Shown: positions 51,075-60,851, numbered from the stretch's first letter. The stretch is DNA of 64,000 bases from Enterococcus xiangfangensis (GCF_005405365.1 NZ_BJDX01000003.1:1-64000), one strand, 5' to 3'. Notes: generated from the sequence alone by a model not told the origin. Translations and numbers: made by a program.

Positions 51075-52005
51075 TATCATTTTATTCATTATCGCAATCG
51101 TCATCGTTTTGTTTATCCTCAGCCAGTTGGTCGTAATTGTCCAACAAGGGGAGGTCAAAGTAGTTGAGAGTTTTGGGAAATATGTGAAAACATTAGAGCC
51201 AGGTCTGCATTTTTTGATCCCGATTCTATACGTAGTTCGTCGACGCGTTTCTTTAAAACAAACACCGATCCAAATTGAACCGCAAAGTGTGATTACCCGC
51301 GACAATGTTATTGTAGAAATCGATGAAGCCATCAAGTATCATGTGACAGATGCCCGAGCTTTTGTCTATGATAACGAAGATTCGGTCACTTCAATGATCC
51401 AAGATTGTCAATCTAATTTGCGTGGAATTATTGGAAAGATGGAGTTAAACGAGGTACTAAATGGGACCGAAGAAATCAATCTGAATCTTTATGAAAGTGT
51501 CAAAGATATTACTTCTGGTTATGGTTTATCGATTGATCGGATCAATATCGGAGAAATCTCTGTTTCAGATGAGATTGTCAATTCAATGAACAAATTGATT
51601 ACTGCTAGTCGTGACAAAGAATCATTGATCACGATCTCTGAAGGGAAAAAACAATCGGTGATTTTGGAATCTGAAGCAAAATCATCTGAAATGCAGATCG
51701 ATGCCGAAGCGCGAGCACGACAAACAAAAATTGATGCGGATGCGCGAGCTGAACGAACTAAAATCGATGCCGCAGCAGAAGCTGAGCGGATCGCTAAGAT
51801 TACAGAAGCGGAAACTGCCCGGATCAAAGAAATCAATCAAGCAATCGCAGACAGCAATTTAACGGATGAAATGATTGCTTATCTAGGCATCGAAGCTTTC
51901 AAACATGTCGTTGAAAATAATGGCAATACCGTAATCATGCCAAGTAATTTAACAGAGCTGGGTAATATTCCAGCAATCAAAGAAATTTGGCAACAAACAA
52001 AATAA
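51061..52005 (+). CDS. SPFH domain protein (stomatin/QmcA-like)
   Basis: 314 aa: one N-terminal membrane span (2-22), the SPFH domain (VVESFGKYVKTLEPGLHFLIP from about 36; ESVKDITSGYGLSIDRINIGEI near 160), then a long Ala/Glu-rich coiled coil (about 185-265) containing an 11-residue repeat beginning TKIDA. It scaffolds membrane microdomains or protease complexes. The TTG at 51061 is the first start after an in-frame stop and overlaps the NfeD-like gene; its ribosome site (AGAAAGAG) is 12 nt away. Confidence 0.88.
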   Translation: MLIFNIILFIIAIVIVLFILSQLVVIVQQGEVKVVESFGKYVKTLEPGLHFLIPILYVVRRRVSLKQTPIQIEPQSVITRDNVIVEIDEAIKYHVTDARAFVYDNEDSVTSMIQDCQSNLRGIIGKMELNEVLNGTEEINLNLYESVKDITSGYGLSIDRINIGEISVSDEIVNSMNKLITASRDKESLITISEGKKQSVILESEAKSSEMQIDAEARARQTKIDADARAERTKIDAAAEAERIAKITEAETARIKEINQAIADSNLTDEMIAYLGIEAFKHVVENNGNTVIMPSNLTELGNIPAIKEIWQQTK

Positions 52006-52125
52006 TAACTGTTTTTAGTTTACTCGTGATTTCTTGTTGACTGGAACAAAATATCCGAATAAATTTTTTGATTCGTCAATTGGATGAAAAACGAGTTATT
52101 AAAATCAATTAGGAGTTGAAGGGTC

Positions 52126-52824
52126 ATCGCGTCAAAGAAACAAACCTCTAAAATCATTTCAGCAATCGTTGTTGTATTAGCGGGGATCTATGGTGTCTAT
52201 TCGCAAGTAGCACCAAAGGAATCAAAGGATATAAAAAGCACTGTTAGTCAATTATCAGAAGTTCCAGATTACGATGGGGAACATCAAACGATCGAATTGA
52301 ATCACAATCAGCCCAACTTTTCAAAGGAAGATCTTTCGTTGGATGCGGGGACTTGGACGCGATTTTCTGATTTAGATAAATTAAATCGTGTAGGGACAGC
52401 CAATGCAATGCTGGGGAAAGACTTAATGCCTGATCAAGAAAGAGAACGGCTCTATGTGAAGCCAACAGGCTGGCATCAAAAATTCTATAATGATGAACCG
52501 TTATACAATCGCGCGCATTTGATCGCCCACCAATTTTCAGGTGAGAACAATAATCTGAAAAATTTAATGACTGGAACAGCCGCGATGAACGATCCTGGAA
52601 TGAATGATCATGAGATCGAAATCGGAAATTATATTCGAAAAACCAATCACCATGTTCGCTATCGTGTGACACCTTATTTCAAAGGCGACGAATTGGTCGC
52701 TCGTGGAGTACAGATGGAAGCACAAAGTATTGAAGATGATCAGATTTCATTCAACTTGTTTATTTATAATATCCAAGAGGGCATCAAAATCGATTATCAA
52801 ACCGGATATTCAAATAAAGAATAA
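52126..52824 (+). CDS. Membrane-anchored DNA/RNA non-specific endonuclease with apparent ATC start
   Basis: Endonuclease_NS-type nuclease. The catalytic segment is PLYNRAHLIAHQFSGENNNLKNLMTGT, shown by NRAHL near residues 128-132 where relatives have DRGH. The frame is open from 52120, and an AGGAG site (52111-52115) precedes ATC GCG TCA AAG, which would read MASKKQTSK plus a membrane anchor (IISAIVVVLAGIYGVYSQ). No ATG, GTG or TTG occurs in frame until the TTG at 52297, which would lose the anchor. Either ATC is used as the start or the original ATG was mutated. 232 aa from ATC. The closest family member type is EndA-like extracellular nuclease. Confidence 0.75.
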   Translation: MASKKQTSKIISAIVVVLAGIYGVYSQVAPKESKDIKSTVSQLSEVPDYDGEHQTIELNHNQPNFSKEDLSLDAGTWTRFSDLDKLNRVGTANAMLGKDLMPDQERERLYVKPTGWHQKFYNDEPLYNRAHLIAHQFSGENNNLKNLMTGTAAMNDPGMNDHEIEIGNYIRKTNHHVRYRVTPYFKGDELVARGVQMEAQSIEDDQISFNLFIYNIQEGIKIDYQTGYSNKE

Positions 52825-52828
52825 AAAT

Positions 52829-52862
52829 AAACTATCCAATTTTTTGATTGGATAGTTTTTTT
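52829..52862 (+). terminator. Terminator of the nuclease gene
   Basis: AAACTATCCAAT pairs with ATTGGATAGTTT, followed by T residues. Confidence 0.85.
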
Positions 52863-52871
52863 GTAACAAAA

Positions 52872-52900
52872 TAAAAAACCGAGGGGCATCCTCGGTTTAA
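52872..52900 (-). terminator. Terminator of clpP
   Basis: AAAACCGAGG, GGCAT, CCTCGGTTT; on the minus strand it is followed by a T-rich tract. Confidence 0.8.
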
Positions 52901-52904
52901 TGGA

Positions 52905-53498
52905 TTAGTTTAATGAGCTGCTATTTTCCATAACTTCATCGATCAAGCCGTAAGCTTTTGCTTCTTCGGCCGACATGAAGTTGTCACGATCTGTGTCGCG
53001 TTCAATGACTTCGATTGGTTGACCAGTACGTTCTGATAAAATGTTGTTTAAACGTTCACGCGTCTTCAAGATATGGCGTGCAGCGATTTCGATTTCAGTC
53101 GCTTGACCTTGTGCACCGCCAAGTGGTTGGTGAATCATGATTTCAGCATTTGGTAAGGCGAAACGTTTCCCTTTCGCACCAGCCGTTAGTAAGAAGCTGC
53201 CCATTGAAGCTGCCATGCCCAGTACAATAGTTTGTACATCAGCTTTAACAAAATTCATTGTATCAAAAATTGCTAAACCAGCAGATACGCTTCCTCCTGG
53301 GGAATTAATGTAAAGATAAATATCCTTCTCAGAATCTTGGGCATCCAAGAAAAGTAATTGGGCGATGATGGTGTTTGCCATATCATCGTTTACTTCGCCG
53401 CTAAGCATGATGATGCGGTCTTTTAATAAACGAGAGTAAATGTCGTAAGCACGTTCGCCACGAGATGATTGTTCAATGACTGTAGGAACTAAATTCAT
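52905..53498 (-). CDS. clpP: ATP-dependent Clp protease proteolytic subunit
   Basis: 197-aa serine protease that forms the ClpP tetradecamer with ClpX/ClpC-type unfoldases. Ser98 (GMAASMGSF), His123 ([12 protein letters not shown]) and an Asp near 172 (DRDTDRDNF) form the triad; [13 protein letters not shown] is the oxyanion region. AAGGAGG precedes the ATG. A CtsR operator overlaps its promoter, indicating heat-shock class III control. Confidence 0.97.
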   Translation of the reverse strand: MNLVPTVIEQSSRGERAYDIYSRLLKDRIIMLSGEVNDDMANTIIAQLLFLDAQDSEKDIYLYINSPGGSVSAGLAIFDTMNFVKADVQTIVLGMAASMGSFLLTAGAKGKRFALPNAEIMIHQPLGGAQGQATEIEIAARHILKTRERLNNILSERTGQPIEVIERDTDRDNFMSAEEAKAYGLIDEVMENSSSLN

Positions 53499-53572
53499 AG
53501 TGAATCCTCCTTAAAATATTGTTCGTAGATTAGTTTAGCACAAACAAGGTTAGATTGCTAAAACTTAAAAAG

Positions 53573-53602
53573 AGTATACAACGTTGGTCAGTTTTGGTCA
53601 AA
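53573..53602 (-). promoter_or_regulatory. clpP promoter with CtsR operator
   Basis: Minus-strand promoter TTGACC (53601-53596), 17 nt, TATACT (53578-53573). The direct heptad repeat GGTCAGTTTTGGTCAAA (53586-53602, plus strand) matches the CtsR consensus GGTCAAANANRGTCAAA closely and covers the -35 and spacer. A single extra GGTCAA occurs at 53627. Confidence 0.85.
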
Positions 53603-53804
53603 TAGAAGGCTCCACTTTTTTTACAAGGGTCAACTATCGTAAAAATAGGAAAATATGGTACTATTAATAACGATAAGAACATGCTAACCTTCCCGTTTTT
53701 GTGCAGGATCAAGAGTTGATGGTTGAATGGATAATTGATCTGTATAAAATGGGTTTTATTCTTTGCAAAAGTAATTTTATCATTATAAAGTAGGAGGAAC
53801 AAAC

Positions 53805-54320
53805 GTGGAAATTGCATTTATCGGACTGATCGGTGTATTGATCGGAGCGGGAGTGACGGGAATCGCCACCTTTGCGGTGATCAAGCACATTGATTCACGT
53901 CGTTATCGTGAAAGAGAATTGGAACATCAGGTGAAAGAAATCGAAACGATCAATCTCTTGAATAAAAAAATCAATGAAATCTTATCCAAGCGCAATGTTT
54001 TGATGCAAGACTATGTCGCATTCAATTCATTTGATGATTGTTATATCACGATCGATGATTTTATCTATTTGAATTCATTTACAGCTCAAAATAGTTTTTA
54101 TTTGCCCAATTATTTGATCGAAGAATTTTTCAAAAATATTTCTCATCGAAAAGTTATTTTATCACCTGAAGAAACGGTGAAAATCGGCGGTTTTACTTAT
54201 AAAGGCGGTCGGATCGTAATGGAAACTTTTTCTGAACAATTGTTAGAAATTTTAAATGAAAAAAGACAGCAATTATCTCGTTCAACGAAACAGCCATTGC
54301 GCTATTTCAATGTACAATAA
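53805..54320 (+). CDS. Uncharacterised membrane-anchored protein
   Basis: 171 aa, not recognised. One N-terminal span with glycines (IGLIGVLIGAGVTGIATFAVI, about 4-25), then a charged, probably coiled-coil stretch (RRYRERELEHQVKEIETINLL) and a mixed C-terminal domain with no catalytic motif. GTG start with AGGAGGA 8 nt upstream. It precedes the gdpD-miaA pair by 66 bp and may be cotranscribed. Confidence 0.65.
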   Translation: MEIAFIGLIGVLIGAGVTGIATFAVIKHIDSRRYRERELEHQVKEIETINLLNKKINEILSKRNVLMQDYVAFNSFDDCYITIDDFIYLNSFTAQNSFYLPNYLIEEFFKNISHRKVILSPEETVKIGGFTYKGGRIVMETFSEQLLEILNEKRQQLSRSTKQPLRYFNVQ

Positions 54321-54386
54321 TCAATAAAAAAATTTAAAACAGATTATGCAACTAATAATCTATGATTACAGACGAGGTGAGAATAG

Positions 54387-55121
54387 ATGACAGTAATTAT
54401 TGCTCATCGCGGGAGTGCTGGGACTCACCCAGAAAATACATTGCCTGCGTTTATGGAAGCAGTTCGCTCAGGAGTGGATGGGATTGAGTTGGATGTCCAT
54501 CTGACAGCTGATCAACAGCTAGTCGTCATCCATGATGAAAGTGTCGATCGGACAACAGACGGTACCGGCTTGATTCGTGAATTGACATTAGAAGAGATCA
54601 AGGAACTTGATGCTGGCAGCTGGTTTGATGAAAAATATCAAGCAACAAAGATTTCAACGTTACAAGAGGTTTTGAATCTATTACTACAAATGCGCTTTAG
54701 AGGCTTTTTGTGTATCGAACTCAAGACAAACAAGTTTCATTATCCTGGAATCGAGAAAAAAATTTCAGCGGTCATGACCAGCAAAAAATGGCCGTTTGAT
54801 TATTGGTACGCAAGTTTTAATCTTGATTCGCTGCGAATCATGCACGAATACGAACCAGATATTCAATATAACTTGCTTCAAAAAAATGATTTAGAAAAAT
54901 ACAAACAAGTTTTAGCGACAGATTTTATTGAAGGGTTGCATCCAAATTATGATTGGGTCAAACAGCATCCTGAAATCGTTAAAAATTTTCCAAAGGCGAT
55001 TCGTCCTTGGACACCGAATTTGTATGAAACGATGATGACTTGTTTTGAAAATAATTTTGCTGGCATAATCACCGATTTTCCGGAAAAAGCGATTCGTATG
55101 AGAAGCAGGTACAATCAATGA
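54387..55121 (+). CDS. Glycerophosphodiester phosphodiesterase
   Basis: 244-aa cytoplasmic GDPD (UgpQ-type) releasing glycerol 3-phosphate from glycerophosphodiesters. AHRGSAGTHPENT at residues 6-18, GIELDVHLTADQQLVVIHD (His51 region) and CIELKT hold the metal and catalytic residues. No signal peptide. GAGGTGAG precedes the ATG; the stop overlaps miaA by 4 bp. Confidence 0.93.
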   Translation: MTVIIAHRGSAGTHPENTLPAFMEAVRSGVDGIELDVHLTADQQLVVIHDESVDRTTDGTGLIRELTLEEIKELDAGSWFDEKYQATKISTLQEVLNLLLQMRFRGFLCIELKTNKFHYPGIEKKISAVMTSKKWPFDYWYASFNLDSLRIMHEYEPDIQYNLLQKNDLEKYKQVLATDFIEGLHPNYDWVKQHPEIVKNFPKAIRPWTPNLYETMMTCFENNFAGIITDFPEKAIRMRSRYNQ

Positions 55122-56035
55122 AAGTAATTGCGATTGTAGGACCGACTGCGGTTGGCAAAACGAGTCTAAGTATTGAATTAGCCAAACGTTTCAATGGGGA
55201 GATTATCAGCGGCGATTCTATGCAAGTTTATCGCGGGCTGGATATTGGGACAGCCAAGGTGACGAGAGAAGAAATGGAAGGAATTCCGCATTATTTGATC
55301 GATGTACGAAATGACGACGAAAGTTATTCAGCTGCTGATTTTCAAATAGCTGCCAGACAAGCGATCCAAGAGATTACTAAAAAAGGCAAATTACCGATCG
55401 TCGTTGGCGGCACGGGCTTATATATCCAATCGTTGTTATGGGATTACAAGCTGGGCAGCGAAGGGAAACTAGAGGACGATTCGTTGCGAAAAAAATACGA
55501 AGCTTTTGCGGAAAAAAATGGCAATCAAGCATTGTGGGAAAAATTACGCACAACCGATCCTTTAGCAGCAGAAAAAATCCATTACAATAATCGCAAAAAA
55601 ATGATTCGAGCTTTAGAAGTTTTTCAACTGACGGGTCATTCGATCTTAGAACCAAAAGAACAGCCTAAAAAACTTTACGATAGTTTCTTGATTGGACTCA
55701 ATACAGAACGCACGGTTTTGTATCAGCGAATCAATCAACGGGTGGATCTTCTGGTTCAGCAAGGCTTGTTAGAAGAGGCTGAAAAACTGGCAAAAACACC
55801 CAATGTTCAGGCAGCCCAAGGAATTGGCTATAAAGAGTTGTTCCCTTATTTTTCAGGAAATTCTTCGTTAGCGGAAGCATTAGAGGAAGTGAAGCTGCAT
55901 TCACGCCGTTATGCCAAGCGTCAATTAACTTGGTTTCGCAATCGAATGTCTGTTCAGTGGTATGATTTAGTCCAGCATCCTGAAGAAATCTTAGAAATTG
56001 AATCGGCAGTTGCTAAATGGCTAAAAAACAAGTAA
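55118..56035 (+). CDS. miaA: tRNA dimethylallyltransferase
   Basis: 305-aa enzyme that isopentenylates A37 of tRNAs reading UNN codons, using dimethylallyl diphosphate from the mevalonate pathway seen in this window. P-loop GPTAVGKTSLS at residues 7-17, ISGDSMQVYRGLDIGTAK, VVGGTGLYIQSL and QGIGYKEL. Translation is coupled to the phosphodiesterase gene. Confidence 0.96.
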   Translation: MKVIAIVGPTAVGKTSLSIELAKRFNGEIISGDSMQVYRGLDIGTAKVTREEMEGIPHYLIDVRNDDESYSAADFQIAARQAIQEITKKGKLPIVVGGTGLYIQSLLWDYKLGSEGKLEDDSLRKKYEAFAEKNGNQALWEKLRTTDPLAAEKIHYNNRKKMIRALEVFQLTGHSILEPKEQPKKLYDSFLIGLNTERTVLYQRINQRVDLLVQQGLLEEAEKLAKTPNVQAAQGIGYKELFPYFSGNSSLAEALEEVKLHSRRYAKRQLTWFRNRMSVQWYDLVQHPEEILEIESAVAKWLKNK

Positions 56036-56139
56036 GAAAAAGTTAGATTAAATCAGCAGTTTTTTAATATTATTGGACAGTTGAAGAATCAATTTTTATT
56101 GTACGGAAAATCTATTATAAAATTTAGGGGGAAAACGGA

Positions 56140-57384
56140 TTGTCAGAAAGAGTCATTTTAGTCGGCGTCGAGACAGACGAGAATAATTACAATTATTTAG
56201 AATCGATGCATGAGTTGGCCGGACTAACCAAGACGGCTCATGGCGAGATAGTTTTTTCATTAACGCAAAAGCGTCCCAAAGTGGACCGGCAAACGATTAT
56301 CGGAAAAGGAAAATTAGAAGAGCTGGCACAACTAGTCGATGCGCATGAGGCGGAACTTGTAATCTTTAACCATGCACTGACTCCTAGACAAAGTCAAACG
56401 ATTGAGGCGCAAGTGGGTGTCCCAGTCATAGATCGGATTCAATTGATTTTAGATATCTTTGCTTCGCGTGCCCGTTCTAAAGAAGGAAAACTGCAAGTTG
56501 AGTTGGCACAGTTGGATTATTTATTGCCGCGTCTAGTCGGACAAGGTCAAAGTTTGTCTCGTTTGGGTGGTGGTATTGGTACACGTGGACCAGGTGAAAC
56601 AAAATTAGAAACCGATCGTCGCCATATTCGCCAACGAATCTCTGCTATCAAAAAAGAGGTGAAAGAGGTGGAGGCTCATCGTGAGCGAAGCCGTCAAAAA
56701 AGACAACAGTCCAGCATTTTTCAAATGGGATTGATTGGATACACCAACGCAGGCAAGTCAACTATTTTAAATTTACTGACCAATGCGGATACGTATTCTG
56801 AAGATCAATTATTTGCTACTTTGGATCCATTGACAAAACGCTGGCATTTGCCGCAAGGAATGGAGACAACGATTACTGATACAGTAGGGTTTATCCAAGA
56901 CTTGCCGACGCAATTAGTCGATGCCTTTCAATCAACGCTAGAAGAAAGCCGAGGGATGGATCTGTTGCTGCATATCGTTGATGCCAGCGCGGAAGATCGG
57001 CAGCAACAAGAAAAGACTGTGATCGATTTATTGAAAGAACTTAAGATGGACGATATTCCAATGTTGACGATCTACAATAAAGCAGACCGAATCGATGAAT
57101 TTTCTTTTACACCGACACTATTTCCTAATATCCTGATCTCAGCCAAAACAATCAAAGGCAAAGAGCTTTTAGCAGATGCAATCAAACGAGAAGTTATGAA
57201 TTTATTGGAACCTTATTTATTGACCTTAGACGCTGACGAAGGACGTGCATTAAGTGAACTGAAGCGAGAGACACTTGTTTTAAGCGAGACGTTCAACGAG
57301 GAGAAAGAACAATATATCGTTCGCGGATTCGCTAAGAAAAAATCGCTTTGGATCAGAAGAATGGAAGATGAATTGGATAGTTAA
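56140..57384 (+). CDS. hflX: Ribosome-associated GTPase HflX
   Basis: 414 aa: N-terminal HflX domain (TIIGKGKLEEL, near residue 50), glycine-rich GGGIGTRGPGETKLE linker and coiled coil, then a GTPase domain with G1 GYTNAGKST, G3 DTVGF and G4 NKAD. It splits stalled or hibernating ribosomes. TTG start with AGGGGG upstream. miaA-hflX-glnR-glnA is the conserved Firmicutes order. Confidence 0.95.
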   Translation: MSERVILVGVETDENNYNYLESMHELAGLTKTAHGEIVFSLTQKRPKVDRQTIIGKGKLEELAQLVDAHEAELVIFNHALTPRQSQTIEAQVGVPVIDRIQLILDIFASRARSKEGKLQVELAQLDYLLPRLVGQGQSLSRLGGGIGTRGPGETKLETDRRHIRQRISAIKKEVKEVEAHRERSRQKRQQSSIFQMGLIGYTNAGKSTILNLLTNADTYSEDQLFATLDPLTKRWHLPQGMETTITDTVGFIQDLPTQLVDAFQSTLEESRGMDLLLHIVDASAEDRQQQEKTVIDLLKELKMDDIPMLTIYNKADRIDEFSFTPTLFPNILISAKTIKGKELLADAIKREVMNLLEPYLLTLDADEGRALSELKRETLVLSETFNEEKEQYIVRGFAKKKSLWIRRMEDELDS

Positions 57385-57478
57385 GCTATACAATTTAGAA
57401 TGAACGAGTAACATTATCGGAAGAACGGCAGCATTTTCCAGCCGTCTATCCTAATTTGAATTAAACAAATACCTTAGA

Positions 57479-57516
57479 AAAAATTCTGCAATCAAAAAGA
57501 TTGTGGAATTTTTTTG
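57479..57516 (+). terminator. Terminator of hflX
   Basis: AAAATTCTGCAATC pairs with GATTGTGGAATTTT (one mismatch) and continues into T residues. Confidence 0.8.
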
Positions 57517-57657
57517 TTCATTTTTATTTAACAACTTTTCTGATTTTAACTAAAAAGTTTGTTCGTCGATTTTTTTACCTAGAATAGGAAATTTTTTTAC
57601 AGGAAAATACTGATTTCACCGGTCTTTTTTTTAAAGTCCGAACATTCATAAAATCAA

Positions 57658-57710
57658 TGTAAGAAAATGTAACATTAACACTTGACGATTGGTCTATCGG
57701 GTGGTATTCT
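57658..57710 (+). promoter_or_regulatory. glnRA promoter with GlnR box
   Basis: TGTAAGAAAATGTAACA (57658-57674) is a perfect TGTNAN7TNACA GlnR/TnrA site. Promoter: TTGACG (57682-57687), 17 nt, TATTCT (57705-57710) with TG extension. The site lies just upstream of the -35, as in other glnRA operons. Confidence 0.88.
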
Positions 57711-57743
57711 TTTTTCAACATCAAAAAACAAGGAGGAGCTGTT

Positions 57744-58124
57744 ATGCGGGAAAAAGAATTGCGTCGTTCACTTGCCGTTTTTCCAATTGGTACGGTTATG
57801 AAATTAACAGATTTGACTGCAAGACAGATTCGGTACTATGAGGAGCAAGAATTGATCCACCCGGAACGAAGTGAGGGAAACCGTAGGATGTATTCTCTAA
57901 ACGACATTGATGTGTTATTAGAAATCAAAGATTATTTATCCGATGGACTCAACATGGCAGGAATCAAACGGGTCTATCAAATGCGACAAGAAGAAGTCAA
58001 AGCTGCCAAAGAAAAACCGCCATTGACTGATAAAGATGTCCGCCGTATCTTTTATGACGAGATGTTGACTCAAGGCGGCTTGCAACAACAGAATCCATAT
58101 CAATCACAAGGGCCAAAGTTGTAG
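57744..58124 (+). CDS. glnR: Nitrogen repressor GlnR (MerR family)
   Basis: 126 aa. MerR-type helix-turn-helix MKLTDLTARQIRYYEEQELIHPER (TARQIRYYEEQ near residue 26) and a C-terminal tail that in relatives contacts feedback-inhibited glutamine synthetase. AAGGAGGAG precedes the ATG. First gene of the glnRA operon, autoregulated through the GlnR box upstream. Confidence 0.96.
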   Translation: MREKELRRSLAVFPIGTVMKLTDLTARQIRYYEEQELIHPERSEGNRRMYSLNDIDVLLEIKDYLSDGLNMAGIKRVYQMRQEEVKAAKEKPPLTDKDVRRIFYDEMLTQGGLQQQNPYQSQGPKL

Positions 58125-58171
58125 TGATTATAGGAAATAAAAAATGAAGTGCGAGGAAGGGATTAGTTATT

Positions 58172-59512
58172 ATGCCGAAAAGAGATCTAAGTAAAGAGGA
58201 TATCAAACGAATTGTCGAGGAAGAGAATGTCCGTTTCTTACGTCTGATGTTTACAGATATTTTGGGAACTATCAAAAATGTTGAAGTACCTGTTAGTCAA
58301 ATGGAAAAAGTGCTAGATGATAAAATGATGTTCGACGGTTCATCAATCGAAGGATTTGTTCGAATCGAAGAAAGCGATATGTACTTGTATCCAGATTTGT
58401 CTACTTGGATGATTTTTCCATGGGAAAACGACCATGGAAAGGTTGGACGTTTGATTTGTGATATTTATGGACCAGATGGCAAACCATTTGCAGGAGATCC
58501 TCGCGGAAACTTGAAACGTGTGCTAAAAGGAATGGATGAGTTTGGCTTTACTTCATTTAATTTAGGACCTGAACCAGAATTTTTCCTATTCAAATTAGAT
58601 GAAAATGGCGATCCAACCTTAGATTTGAACGACAAAGGCGGTTACTTTGATTTTGCCCCAACTGACTTAGGTGAAAATTGTCGTCGTGATATCGTGTTAG
58701 AACTTGAAAGTTTAGGCTTTGAAGTTGAGGCTTCACACCACGAAGTTGCTCCAGGGCAACACGAGATCGACTTCAAGTATGCAGACGTAGTTGAAGCATG
58801 CGACAACATTCAAACTTTCAAATTAGTTGTTAAAACAATTGCACGCAAACACGGTCTTCATGCCACCTTTATGCCAAAACCACTTTATGGAATCAATGGT
58901 TCTGGTATGCATTGCAACATGTCATTATTCAATGATGAAGGCAATGTTTTCTATGATGAAGATGGTCCAATGAAATTAAGCAAAACAGCTTACCAATTTT
59001 TAGCAGGTCTCTTAAAACACGCACGCGCATACACGGCAGTATGCAACCCGATCGTAAACTCTTATAAACGTTTAGTTCCTGGCTTTGAAGCACCTGTTTA
59101 TGTTGCTTGGAGCGGACACAACCGTTCACCATTGATTCGTGTCCCTGAATCACGTGGTCTATCTACCCGTCTTGAATTACGTTCAGTCGATCCAGCAGCT
59201 AATCCATACTTAACAATGGCTGTATTATTAGAAGCTGGTTTAGATGGTATTCGGAATGAATTGACACCGCCAGAAGCAGTTGATCGTAATATTTACGTGA
59301 TGACTGAAGAGGAACGTAAAGAAGCTGAAATTTATGATTTGCCTTCAACGATCCACAATGCAATCAAAGCATTGCGTAAAGACCAAACGATGGTCGATGC
59401 GTTAGGCGATCACATCTATACAAACTTTAGCGAAGCGAAACGGATGGAATGGGCTGCCTTTCGTCAGACCGTTTCAGAGTGGGAACGTGATCAATATTTA
59501 GAGCTTTATTAA
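58172..59512 (+). CDS. glnA: Glutamine synthetase, type I (alpha)
   Basis: 446 aa, the GSI-alpha size without adenylylation insert. [19 protein letters not shown] (metal/substrate), [44 protein letters not shown] and [13 protein letters not shown] are all present. It assimilates ammonia and, in Firmicutes, signals nitrogen status to GlnR. Second gene of the operon, 47 bp after glnR. Confidence 0.97.
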   Translation: MPKRDLSKEDIKRIVEEENVRFLRLMFTDILGTIKNVEVPVSQMEKVLDDKMMFDGSSIEGFVRIEESDMYLYPDLSTWMIFPWENDHGKVGRLICDIYGPDGKPFAGDPRGNLKRVLKGMDEFGFTSFNLGPEPEFFLFKLDENGDPTLDLNDKGGYFDFAPTDLGENCRRDIVLELESLGFEVEASHHEVAPGQHEIDFKYADVVEACDNIQTFKLVVKTIARKHGLHATFMPKPLYGINGSGMHCNMSLFNDEGNVFYDEDGPMKLSKTAYQFLAGLLKHARAYTAVCNPIVNSYKRLVPGFEAPVYVAWSGHNRSPLIRVPESRGLSTRLELRSVDPAANPYLTMAVLLEAGLDGIRNELTPPEAVDRNIYVMTEEERKEAEIYDLPSTIHNAIKALRKDQTMVDALGDHIYTNFSEAKRMEWAAFRQTVSEWERDQYLELY

Positions 59513-59525
59513 TCCTAACTCGCAA

Positions 59526-59556
59526 AACTCTTGGGTTTTCCCAAGAGCTTTTTTGT
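59526..59556 (+). terminator. glnA terminator
   Basis: CTCTTGGG, TTTT, CCCAAGAG, then CTTTTTTG. Confidence 0.9.
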
Positions 59557-59661
59557 AAGCAAAAATAGTTATTAAGATCGGAAGAATCATTAGTTTTTTA
59601 GGCAGAGACTTTTTAAACGACGCAAGATGATCTTAAAAAGCGTATATTCTTCACAAAATCA

Positions 59662-59670
59662 TGGTATAAT
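59662..59670 (+). promoter_or_regulatory. Extended -10 promoter of ireB
   Basis: TGGTATAAT at 59662-59670, about 110 nt before the gene; no clear -35. Confidence 0.55.
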
Positions 59671-59781
59671 AATTCGGAAGATTTCCTAAAGTCGAGAAAT
59701 CGATCACTTGCAAAATTTGTAAGTTTTGTCTTCTTCTAGTAAAATGTAATTGTTGGTAATTCCAAGGAGAGGTGTGAGAAA

Positions 59782-60051
59782 ATGGGATACACAGATGAAA
59801 CAGTCCGTTTTGATTTTGATGACAATCGTAAGAAAGAGATTAGTGAAACATTGACGATTGTCTACAATGCGTTAGCTGAAAAAGGCTACAATCCGATCAA
59901 CCAAATCGTCGGCTATTTATTGTCAGGCGATCCTGCGTATATTCCTCGTTATCAAGATGCTCGAAACTTGATTCGTCGTCATGAACGCGATGAAGTTATG
60001 GAAGTTTTGGTAAAATATTACTTGAAGGATCATGGTATAGAGATTCGATGA
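59782..60051 (+). CDS. ireB: IreB family regulatory phosphoprotein (UPF0297)
   Basis: 89-aa protein matching IreB of E. faecalis, a substrate of the PASTA kinase IreK that affects cephalosporin resistance. [11 protein letters not shown] at the N-terminus contains the conserved threonines that are phosphorylated in the relative; [23 protein letters not shown] is the family signature ([15 protein letters not shown] at 37-51). GGAGAGG precedes the ATG; overlaps ruvX by 4 bp. Confidence 0.95.
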   Translation: MGYTDETVRFDFDDNRKKEISETLTIVYNALAEKGYNPINQIVGYLLSGDPAYIPRYQDARNLIRRHERDEVMEVLVKYYLKDHGIEIR

Positions 60052-60476
60052 GAGTAATGGGATTAGATGTCGGCTCGAAAACTGTCGGGATCGCGGTGAG
60101 TGATCCATTTGGTTGGACGGCTCAAGGAGTCGAGATCATCCGAATCGACGAAGAACAAGGGAAATTTGGCTTTGAGCGCTTAGGCGAACTAGTCAAAGAA
60201 TACCAAGTCACCAAATTTGTAGTAGGACTCCCTAAAAATATGAATAACTCAATTGGTCCGCGGGCAGAGGCTTCGATCGCATATGCCGAAAAAATCAAAG
60301 AACTCTTTGATTTACCAGTTGATTTTCAAGATGAACGATTGACAACGGTCCAAGCTGAACGGATGTTGATTGAACAAGCGGACGTATCACGTTCGAAAAG
60401 AAAAAAAGTTATCGATAAGCTGGCAGCAGTCATGATTTTACAAAACTATCTTGATCGCGCCGGCAACAAATTTTAG
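60048..60476 (+). CDS. ruvX: Putative Holliday junction resolvase / pre-16S rRNA nuclease
   Basis: 142-aa YqgF protein with an RNase H-like fold: [17 protein letters not shown] at residues 4-20 (first Asp), [13 protein letters not shown] (second block) and [11 protein letters not shown] (Glu/Asp). It processes pre-16S rRNA 5' ends in E. coli and may also act on DNA junctions. Coupled to ireB by a 4-bp overlap, 15 bp before the DUF1292 gene. Confidence 0.94.
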   Translation: MRVMGLDVGSKTVGIAVSDPFGWTAQGVEIIRIDEEQGKFGFERLGELVKEYQVTKFVVGLPKNMNNSIGPRAEASIAYAEKIKELFDLPVDFQDERLTTVQAERMLIEQADVSRSKRKKVIDKLAAVMILQNYLDRAGNKF

Positions 60477-60491
60477 AAAAGAGGAATGAAG

Positions 60492-60803
60492 ATGGCCCAC
60501 GAACACACACATGATCATGACCACGACCACGAACATGAAGTAATTACTTTAGTAGATGATGAAGGAAATGAAACGCTCTACGAAATTCTTCTAACGATCG
60601 ATGGTCAAGAAGAATTTAACCGCAACTATGTACTTCTTTATCCAGCAGGCGCTCCTGAAGATGAAGATGTTGAATTACAAGCCTATGCCTACCTTGAAAA
60701 TGAAGATGGCAGCGAAGGCGAATTAGAACAAATTGAAACAGATGCTGAGTGGGACATGATTGAAGAAGTCTTCAACACATTCATGACTGAAGAAGAACAA
60801 TAA
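60492..60803 (+). CDS. DUF1292 family protein with His-rich N-terminus
   Basis: 103-aa acidic protein (YrzB-like): [26 protein letters not shown] and [16 protein letters not shown]. Residues 3-16 alternate His with Asp/Glu ([14 protein letters not shown]), a possible metal site. GAGGA (60480-60484) is 7 nt from ATG 60492, so I prefer it to the ATG at 60486, which has almost no spacer. Third gene of ireB-ruvX-yrzB, a conserved Firmicutes cluster; function unknown. Confidence 0.88.
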   Translation: MAHEHTHDHDHDHEHEVITLVDDEGNETLYEILLTIDGQEEFNRNYVLLYPAGAPEDEDVELQAYAYLENEDGSEGELEQIETDAEWDMIEEVFNTFMTEEEQ

Positions 60804-60816
60804 GCTAAAAAACTAA

Positions 60817-60851
60817 GAGAAACCCTGATATGATGGGGTTTCTTTTTTTTT
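60817..60851 (+). terminator. Terminator of the ireB operon
   Basis: AGAAACCC pairs with GGGTTTCT around a 9-10 nt loop, followed by a long T-run. Confidence 0.88.
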
